Below the pieces are notes generated by a model. That model ran no database searches and was not told the origin of the DNA. It worked only from the letters and a program-made list of their open reading frames with translations. Source: Halomonas sp. 328 (GTDB taxonomy: Bacteria > Pseudomonadota > Gammaproteobacteria > Pseudomonadales > Halomonadaceae). From it: 64,000 bases of DNA. The stretch covers positions 1-64,000 of the forward strand of contig NZ_JADOTW010000009.1 in assembly GCF_015645095.1 (NCBI RefSeq), given 5' to 3'. The translations under genes were made by a program, and so were the position numbers. Positions 58,509 to 64,000 of the stretch are shown here, piece after piece (within the stretch, counting starts at the first letter, position 1; every line of letters starts with the position of its first letter).

Positions 58509-58949
58509 CTAGCGGCGCTGCTTCTGCAGCCGGTAGAGCTCGCGGATCAGCGCACGGCAGCCCTTGAGGCAGCGCTCGATCACCGGCTCGATGGCATCCG
58601 GCAGGGGGTGGGTATAGAGGGTCGCCAGGGACTGCATCAGGCCCCGCTCCTGTTCCAGCAGCTCGTTGATCAGCACCTGACTGTCGTTGCCCACGAAGCT
58701 CTTCAGGCGACTCCAGAGCCACAGGTAGTCGTCCCGCTCCACGTCGGCGTCCCGGGGCAGGATGCGCAGGTACTTGCGAGCCATCTCGCGCAGCTCGTCC
58801 AGGTCCGTGCGGCGCTGCTCATAGTGGGGCTTGAGGGTATCGCGCAGGGTCGGGCGCAGGCGCTCGAGGTTGTCCTGGAAGTAGTCGAGACTATCGGCCA
58901 GCGCTTCCAGCACGCTGTCCATCGCCACCTGGCGATTATCGAGAAACAT
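58509..58949 (-). CDS. uncharacterised helical protein
   Basis: A 146-residue protein, almost entirely alpha-helical and charged (for example LADSLDYFQDNLERLRPTLRDTLKPHYEQRRTDLDELREMARKYLRIL), without signal peptide or membrane segment. No cysteine or metal pattern beyond a single Cys near residue 130 is seen, and I do not recognise the family. It is monocistronic. An AT-rich stretch (about 59010-59035) and a GGGGGG/CCCCCC hairpin (58984-59012) precede it. Confidence 0.65.
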   Translation of the reverse strand: MFLDNRQVAMDSVLEALADSLDYFQDNLERLRPTLRDTLKPHYEQRRTDLDELREMARKYLRILPRDADVERDDYLWLWSRLKSFVGNDSQVLINELLEQERGLMQSLATLYTHPLPDAIEPVIERCLKGCRALIRELYRLQKQRR

Positions 58950-59069
58950 GAGCAGTCACCTCCTCCGGTGACGCAGATTGTGCGGGGGGAAACACTGTTT
59001 TTCTACCCCCCGAGGATAATATTTTACGCTTTATGCACCTTTGGTATCGGCCAGCCCGCTGCGGCCTTG

Positions 59070-59105
59070 AGGCGAGCTGACAAATTGCTACGTTTCGGCT
59101 CGCCT
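59070..59105 (-). terminator. candidate hairpin after rimK
   Basis: AGGCGAGC (59070-59077) pairs with GCTCGCCT (59098-59105) across a 20-base loop, just past the rimK stop on the minus strand. No U tract follows, so termination is uncertain. Confidence 0.35.
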
Positions 59106-59110
59106 GTCGA

Positions 59111-60019
59111 TCATCCCTTGGGCTTGGGCGGTGCCTTGCGGGCCGGTGCGGCATGCTTCTCGATATGTTCGATGATCAGGCCGGCGATGTCCTTGCCGGT
59201 GGCCGACTCGATGCCCTGCAGGCCGGGCGAGGAGTTGACCTCCATGATCACCGGCCCATGGTTGGAGCGTAGCAGGTCGACGCCGGCCACCCGCAGGCCC
59301 ATGGCCTTGGCGGCGCGAATCGCCGTGGAGCGCTCCTCCGGGGTGATGCGAATCACGCTGGCGGTACCGCCCCGATGCAGGTTGGAGCGGAACTCGCCTT
59401 CGGCGGCCTGGCGCTTCATGGAGGCCACCACCTTGTCGCCGATGACCAGGCAACGGATATCGGCGCCCTTGGCCTCCTTGATGTACTCCTGAACCATGAT
59501 ATTGGTCTTCATGCCCATAAAGGCCTGGATCACCGACTCGGCGGCCTGGTTGGTCTCCGCCAGGACCACGCCGATGCCCTGGGTGCCTTCCAGCAGCTTG
59601 ATCACCAGGGGGGCGCCCTTGACCATGGTGATCAGGTCGGGGATATCGTCCGGCGAGTGGGCGAAGCCGGTGATCGGCAGGCCCAGCCCCTTGCGGGAGA
59701 GCAGCTGCAGGGAGCGCAGCTTGTCCCGGGAGCGGGTGATGGCCACCGAATCATTGAGCACATAGGTGCCCATCATCTCGAACTGTCGCAGCACCGCACA
59801 GCCATAGAAGGTCACCGAGGCGCCGATGCGGGGGATCACCGCATCGAAGGGCTCGATCTCCTCCCCCTTGTAGTGAATCGAGGGGCGGTGCGAGGCGATG
59901 TTCATGTAGCAGCGCAGGGTGTCCACCACCCGGGCCGTGTGGCCGCGTTGTTCGGCCGCTTCCACCAGGCGGCGCGTGGAGTAGAGATTGCGGTTACGCG
60001 ACAGCAGGGCGATATGCAT
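59111..60019 (-). CDS. rimK: RimK-family glutamate ligase
   Basis: RimK adds glutamates to the C-terminus of ribosomal protein S6. The 302-residue ATP-grasp protein has the family segments [71 protein letters not shown] and [16 protein letters not shown]. It follows the rimB-type gene by 18 bases on the same strand, matching the rim operon of Pseudomonas, although rimA is not present. Confidence 0.92.
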   Translation of the reverse strand: MHIALLSRNRNLYSTRRLVEAAEQRGHTARVVDTLRCYMNIASHRPSIHYKGEEIEPFDAVIPRIGASVTFYGCAVLRQFEMMGTYVLNDSVAITRSRDKLRSLQLLSRKGLGLPITGFAHSPDDIPDLITMVKGAPLVIKLLEGTQGIGVVLAETNQAAESVIQAFMGMKTNIMVQEYIKEAKGADIRCLVIGDKVVASMKRQAAEGEFRSNLHRGGTASVIRITPEERSTAIRAAKAMGLRVAGVDLLRSNHGPVIMEVNSSPGLQGIESATGKDIAGLIIEHIEKHAAPARKAPPKPKG

Positions 60020-60037
60020 CGAGGTTCTCCGTGCCCC

Positions 60038-60475
60038 TCAGGGCTCACCGTGGAGGAAAGTGGCATCCGGGGCGACCAGCAGGCCACGCATGGCGCGGCG
60101 TCCCAGCAGCATGGGGTGGCGCATATTGGCGCGATTGCTCAGGGTGAGCTGGACCGGATACTCCAGCTCACCGAGGCGCATGGGGGTGCGAATCACATAG
60201 CGCCACTCGGCCTGGCCATTGGAGCTGGTCACCTGGCGGCGGTCGTGGAGGTGCAGCTTGAACGGGTGCGCCGGGCTCGAGGGGCCGCCGGCCCGGGTGG
60301 TGAAGCTGACCCAGACATGGCCGTCCTCCTCGAAGGACTCGATGTCCTCGGCATGCAGCGAGGAGGTACGGGCCCCGGTGTCGATCTTGCAGCAGAAACT
60401 GAGCCCCAGCTCGGGCAGGGTGACGACTTCGCGGCGGCCGATCACCGCCTTGACCGCATAGGGTGGCGCTTTCAT
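60038..60475 (-). CDS. rimB: RimB-like retropepsin-fold protease
   Basis: A 145-residue protein of the ATP-dependent zinc protease/RimB family. It has the aspartic-protease-like motif KIDTGARTSSLHA (residues 30-42) and MLLGRRAM near the C-terminus. In Pseudomonas, RimB trims glutamates added by RimK and controls its activity. Pairing with rimK here supports that role; the name is by context and motif. Confidence 0.82.
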   Translation of the reverse strand: MKAPPYAVKAVIGRREVVTLPELGLSFCCKIDTGARTSSLHAEDIESFEEDGHVWVSFTTRAGGPSSPAHPFKLHLHDRRQVTSSNGQAEWRYVIRTPMRLGELEYPVQLTLSNRANMRHPMLLGRRAMRGLLVAPDATFLHGEP

Positions 60476-60493
60476 GCTCCTCTCCTCCAGGCC

Positions 60494-61525
60494 TTAATGG
60501 GGGGCGCGTCTGAGGCCGCCCAGGCGGGCGGCGATCGCCGATTCCGGTGGCGCCTGGCGCAGGGTCATCAGTACCGGCAGGCGCAGCCGGGGGATCAATG
60601 CCAGGTCCCGGGCCAGGGCGGTGAAATCGGCCTGGGGCGCCTCCGCCAGCCGGGTCAGGAAGCGTGGCAGGCGCTGGCCATCCTCCAGGGCTTCCCAGCC
60701 CCGGGCCGCCATGGCCGCCAGCAGGTCGGGGCCGCAGGCATTCGGATCCGCCAGCAGGGCGTCGTACCAGGCCGCCACCCGCGCCGCCGGCCCACGACTC
60801 TGGGCGCGGACGCAGGCACACAGGGTCTCCAGGTCGCCTTCGTCGGCCGCCCGCTCGCCGCGTCGGCGCAGGGCGTCGGCCAGGCGCTCGGCCATCGCCA
60901 CATGCTCTAGACATTGGCACAGGGGGCGCAAGACCTCCACCGGCAGGCTATCCAGGCGGGCCGCCAGGCGCTCGGCCTGGTCGGCGTCATGGCGCACCGC
61001 GAAGTCCGCCAGGCCCTGCAGGCCCAGGGACTGCCAGTGCTCGGCCTGGTCGCCGCCCAGGTAGGCCTCGGCCAGCTCCAGGTGCTGGCTGGCGGGACGC
61101 TCCAGGTCATGGCTGGCCCGGGCATGCAGCAGCGCCTGGAAGGGCAGCGAGGGGGTGAAGGCCAGGGGGTTGTCGCGCATCAGGTGGTCGGCCTCGTCGC
61201 GGGCCTCGCCGAGGCGCCGCACGTTGCGTCCCAGGGTCTCCAGCAGGCGCTGGATAAAGGCGTCCCGGGGGGCCGGCGAGAGCAGGCCTTGCTCGTCCAG
61301 GGGCAGGGCCAGGAACCAGATCAGCGGCTCCGGGGCATCACCCAGGGTGAAGACGCAGGCCAGTCGCGCCTGGCCCTGCCAGGGTTCGGCCCAGGGCGCC
61401 TCCAGGGCCTCGAAGCGGGCCAGCTCCTCCATCGTCAGGGGAGTCACCCGGCGCCCCAGGTGGTAGAGGCGCACCTCGGCGCCGCTGCGCGCGAAGAAAT
61501 CATGCAGGCTGTGAATCGGCGTCAT
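60494..61525 (-). CDS. DUF3549 family protein
   Basis: A 343-residue soluble protein recognised as DUF3549 from its start (IHSLHDFFARSGAEVRLYHLGRRVTPL) and helical repeats. The function of the family is unknown. Its stop lies 18 bases before rimB, so it may head the rimB-rimK transcript. Confidence 0.75.
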   Translation of the reverse strand: MTPIHSLHDFFARSGAEVRLYHLGRRVTPLTMEELARFEALEAPWAEPWQGQARLACVFTLGDAPEPLIWFLALPLDEQGLLSPAPRDAFIQRLLETLGRNVRRLGEARDEADHLMRDNPLAFTPSLPFQALLHARASHDLERPASQHLELAEAYLGGDQAEHWQSLGLQGLADFAVRHDADQAERLAARLDSLPVEVLRPLCQCLEHVAMAERLADALRRRGERAADEGDLETLCACVRAQSRGPAARVAAWYDALLADPNACGPDLLAAMAARGWEALEDGQRLPRFLTRLAEAPQADFTALARDLALIPRLRLPVLMTLRQAPPESAIAARLGGLRRAPH

Positions 61526-61833
61526 CTCGGCTCCTCCCCCGTCTCGAGTCGCGCACTGTACCGCGGGCAGGGCGCCTTGTCAGCCGTGGTGTTGGAGGAA
61601 ATGCCGGCCTCGCTTCCCGGTGGGGGTGATCAAGAAATAGTCACTTCTCCCCAGGCACCATGACGGCTCGGGATCGGCTCCTTGTCCAGGGGTTATCCAC
61701 AGCCTGATTCAGGGCTTCTGTGGGTTTCTTGCGATGAAGAGGGCGGCATCCGGGGGCACCAGATATTTTTCTGCAGGTAATAACCTATTATAATTTTTAT
61801 TCCTTAAAGTTATTTTATTCCCAGGAGAAACCC
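61526..61833. other. 308-base divergent gap with a CysB-like site
   Basis: The gap between the divergent DUF3549 gene and the importer contains a single DnaA-box match TTATCCACA (61693-61701), a CCACAGCC/GGGCTTCTGTGG inverted repeat around 61698-61725, and an AT-rich tract (61770-61820). That tract holds the CysB-like motif ATTCCTTAAAGTTATT at 61799-61814. No gene was found in it. Confidence 0.5.
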
Positions 61834-62598
61834 ATGCTTCGCTCGCTCTCCCTCGCTACCCTGCTCGCCGCCGGCCTGGCCGTGACGGGCACGGCCGGCG
61901 CCGATACTCATGATGAGACACTCCGGGTCGGCATGTCCGGGGGCTATTTCCCCTTTACCTTCGTGCGCCAGGATGTCCTGCAGGGCTTCGAGGTGGACGT
62001 CATGGAGGCCGTGGGCGAGGTGCTCGAGGTGGAGGTGGATTTCGTCACCGCCAACTTCTCCGGCCTGTTCGGCATGCTGGAGTCCGGGCGCATCGATACC
62101 ATTGCCAATCAGATCACCATCACCGCGGAACGCGAGGCCAAGTACCTGTTCACCGCCCCCTATGTCTACGACGGGGCCCAGGTGGTGACCCGTCGTGGCA
62201 ACGACGAGGTCGACGGGGTCGAGGCCCTGCGCGGCAAGCGGGTGGCGGTCAACCTGGGCTCCAACTACGAACAGCTGTTGCGCGAGCTGCCCTATGCCGA
62301 CGAGATCGATATCCGCACCTACGAGAGCAATATCGAGCAGGATACCGCCCTGGGCCGGGTCGATGCCTTCGTCATGGACCGGGTCAGTGCCAGCCAGGTG
62401 ATCCAGGAGACGCCGCTGCCGCTGCAACTGGCCGGCCACCCCTTCTCCGAGATTCGCAACGCCCTGCCGTTCCGCGATGACGAGGCGGGGCGCGAGTGGC
62501 ACGAGCGGGTCGACGCCGCCCTGGAGGCGCTGCGCGAGCAGGGGCGCCTGGCCGAGATCTCCGAGCGCTGGTTCGGCACCGACATCACCCGTCCCTGA
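61834..62598 (+). CDS. cystine-type ABC transporter substrate-binding protein
   Basis: A 254-residue periplasmic binding protein (SBP family 3) with a signal peptide (about 1-23, ending TAGA-DTHD). Conserved blocks are [55 protein letters not shown] and [21 protein letters not shown]. The Gly-Tyr-Phe-Pro entry resembles cystine binders (TcyJ/FliY). It is first in a binding protein-permease-ATPase operon behind a CysB-like site shared with cysD, so cystine or another sulfur amino acid is the likely substrate. Confidence 0.85.
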   Translation: MLRSLSLATLLAAGLAVTGTAGADTHDETLRVGMSGGYFPFTFVRQDVLQGFEVDVMEAVGEVLEVEVDFVTANFSGLFGMLESGRIDTIANQITITAEREAKYLFTAPYVYDGAQVVTRRGNDEVDGVEALRGKRVAVNLGSNYEQLLRELPYADEIDIRTYESNIEQDTALGRVDAFVMDRVSASQVIQETPLPLQLAGHPFSEIRNALPFRDDEAGREWHERVDAALEALREQGRLAEISERWFGTDITRP

Positions 62599-62610
62599 GT
62601 GGAGGGCCCC

Positions 62611-63285
62611 ATGGGCATTCTCGACGTCGGCTACATGGCCGATCTGCTGCCGATCCTGCTGCGCTACCTGCCCCTGACCCTGCAGATGGCGGCCCTCGGC
62701 ATGGTATTGGCGCTGGTCCTGGCCTGTGCCCTGGCGGTGGTTCGGGTGCTGAGGATTCCGGGGCTGAACGGCGCGACCCTGCTGTTCATCTCCTTCTTTC
62801 GCGGCACGCCACTGCTGGTGCAGCTGTTCCTCTTCTACTATGGCCTGCCGCAGATCTTCGGCGCCCTGACCCAGATCAATGGCGTCACCGCGGCCATCAT
62901 GGGCCTGACCCTGCACTTCGCCGCCTATATGGCGGAGTCGATCCGCGCCGCCATCGTCGGCGTCGATCGCAGCCAGACCGAGGCGGCCCTGGCCATCGGC
63001 ATGACCCGCGGGCAGTTGATGCGGCGCATCGTGCTGCCCCAGGCGACCCGGGTGGCGGTGCCGACCCTGATGAACTACTTCATCGACATGATCAAGGCCA
63101 CCTCCCTGGCCTTCACCCTGGGGGTGACCGAGCTGATGGGGGCGACCCAGAAGGAGGCGGCGGGCAGCTTCCTCTATTTCGAGGCCTTTATCACCGTGGC
63201 GCTGCTCTACTGGGGCATCGTCGAACTCCTGGCCTGGCTGCAGCGGCGGCTCGAGGCACGACTCAACGAGGCCTACCGGCGATGA
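62611..63285 (+). CDS. amino-acid ABC transporter permease
   Basis: A 224-residue inner-membrane permease of the His/Glu/Gln/Arg family. It has four to five membrane helices, the [21 protein letters not shown] segment, and the cytoplasmic EAA loop ([22 protein letters not shown]) that contacts the ATPase. The ATG at 62611 has GGAGGG upstream and is preferred to an in-frame GTG at 62599. It overlaps the ATPase gene by four bases (ATGA). Confidence 0.92.
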   Translation: MGILDVGYMADLLPILLRYLPLTLQMAALGMVLALVLACALAVVRVLRIPGLNGATLLFISFFRGTPLLVQLFLFYYGLPQIFGALTQINGVTAAIMGLTLHFAAYMAESIRAAIVGVDRSQTEAALAIGMTRGQLMRRIVLPQATRVAVPTLMNYFIDMIKATSLAFTLGVTELMGATQKEAAGSFLYFEAFITVALLYWGIVELLAWLQRRLEARLNEAYRR

Positions 63286-64000
63286 TTCGAGTACAGGGAC
63301 TCACCAAGCGTTTCGGCGACAGCCTGGTGCTGGACGCCATCGACCTGGAGATCCAGCAGGGCGAGATCATCGTGGTGATCGGGCCCTCGGGCACCGGCAA
63401 GTCGACCCTGCTGCGCTGCCTCAACTTCCTGGAGCGCCCCGATGCGGGCTACCTGGAGGTGGGCCAGCTGCGCCTCGATACCCAGCGGGCCAGCCGCCGC
63501 GAGATCCTCGCCCTGCGCCGCTGCACCGCCTTCGTGTTCCAGAACTATGCACTGTTCGCCAACAAGACCGCCCTGGAGAACATCGCCGAGGGGCTGATCG
63601 TGGTCAACCGCTGGCCCAGGGCCAAGGCCCATGCCCGGGCCCGGGAGATCCTCGAGCGCATCGGCCTGGCGGACAAGGCCGATGCCTACCCCGCTTCCCT
63701 GTCCGGGGGGCAGCAGCAGCGGGTGGGGATCGGTCGCGCCATGGCCGCCCAGGCCGAGGTGATCCTCTTCGACGAGCCCACCTCGGCGCTGGACCCGGAG
63801 TGGGTGGAGGAGGTGCTGGGGCTGATGAAGCAGCTGGCCGCCGAACGCCAGACCATGCTGGTGGTCAGCCACGAGATGGGCTTCGCCCGCGAGGTGGCGG
63901 ACCGGGTGATCTTCATGGAGGGCGGGCGAATCGTCGAGCAGGGACCCCCGGCGCAGCTGTTCAGCGAGCCCCGGGACCCGCGCACCCGGGAGTTTCTGCG
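63282..64000 (+). CDS. amino-acid ABC transporter ATP-binding protein (partial at window end)
   Basis: The ATPase of the importer, visible for 239 codons and cut by the window edge. Walker [15 protein letters not shown]-loop [11 protein letters not shown], signature [16 protein letters not shown], Walker [14 protein letters not shown] and the H-loop [15 protein letters not shown] are all present, typical of the GlnQ/TcyN type. Only about ten C-terminal residues should be missing. Confidence 0.93.
   Translation, partial: MIRVQGLTKRFGDSLVLDAIDLEIQQGEIIVVIGPSGTGKSTLLRCLNFLERPDAGYLEVGQLRLDTQRASRREILALRRCTAFVFQNYALFANKTALENIAEGLIVVNRWPRAKAHARAREILERIGLADKADAYPASLSGGQQQRVGIGRAMAAQAEVILFDEPTSALDPEWVEEVLGLMKQLAAERQTMLVVSHEMGFAREVADRVIFMEGGRIVEQGPPAQLFSEPRDPRTREFL

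Noticed and set aside
61693-61701. TTATCCACA as part of a replication origin
   Set aside because: Only one DnaA-box match, no cluster, and no dnaA, dnaN or AT-rich unwinding pattern beside it.

Overview
The window reads as a chromosomal segment of a GC-rich gammaproteobacterium, most likely a member of the Halomonadaceae (Halomonas or a close relative). The reasons are the protein sequences, the housekeeping gene order (orn/rsgA/psd, nnr-tsaE-amiB-mutL-miaA-hfq-hflXKC-hisZ-purA), Pseudomonas-type REP hairpins and strong GC bias at third codon positions. The genus is inference. No rRNA, tRNA or CRISPR array was seen.

Layout. 1-1130 is a scar of foreign DNA: an AT-rich cyclodipeptide synthase fragment that has lost its catalytic serine, and a decayed IS1182-type transposase. 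1101-4512 holds greB, a secreted TPR protein and nudF-yqiB-cpdA. 4740-7594 is the ATP sulfurylase operon cysD-cysN, split by a small element carrying a four-helix-bundle gene. 7686-13830 (minus) is a complete heme uptake locus, hemP-hmuR-hmuS-hmuT-[33-codon ORF]-hmuU-hmuV, behind a Fur-like box. 13964-19682 holds a membrane zinc protease, cmoA/cmoB with a phospholipase D-type gene between them, and pgi. 19906-26217 is yqiA-parE-parC-serB. 26557-32797 holds a small TIGR02647 protein, a bacterial voltage-gated sodium-channel-like protein, leuA with a structured leader, and the EF-P set epmB/efp/epmA. 33098-36014 (minus) is psd-rhodanese-rsgA. 36118-51314 is orn, queG and the nnr-to-purA superoperon. 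51543-57625 is a SUF Fe-S cluster operon with its Rrf2 regulator. The end holds sanA, an unknown helical protein, rimK-rimB, a DUF3549 gene and a cystine-type ABC importer cut by the window end.

The most unusual content is in the short gaps between genes. A family of elements built from exact 7-base units is repeated seven times, plus two remnants. The complete form is four heptads (GCYNGAA type), a core that can fold, then four heptads of the complementary type (TTCNNGC). One copy, between cysD and cysN, carries the four-helix-bundle gene in its core. The others look like gene-less derivatives placed directly behind stop codons (parE, parC, leuA/epmB, efp, amiB, the rhodanese). In two cases they supply the host gene's stop codon.

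Separately, the 3' ends of several genes (serB, psd, hmuT, hmuU, sanA) are tandemly duplicated just past the stop codon, with units of 17 to 98 bases. In the heme operon this has created a small ORF coupled to its neighbours by ATGA overlaps at both ends. These two patterns are the best candidates in the window for something undescribed.
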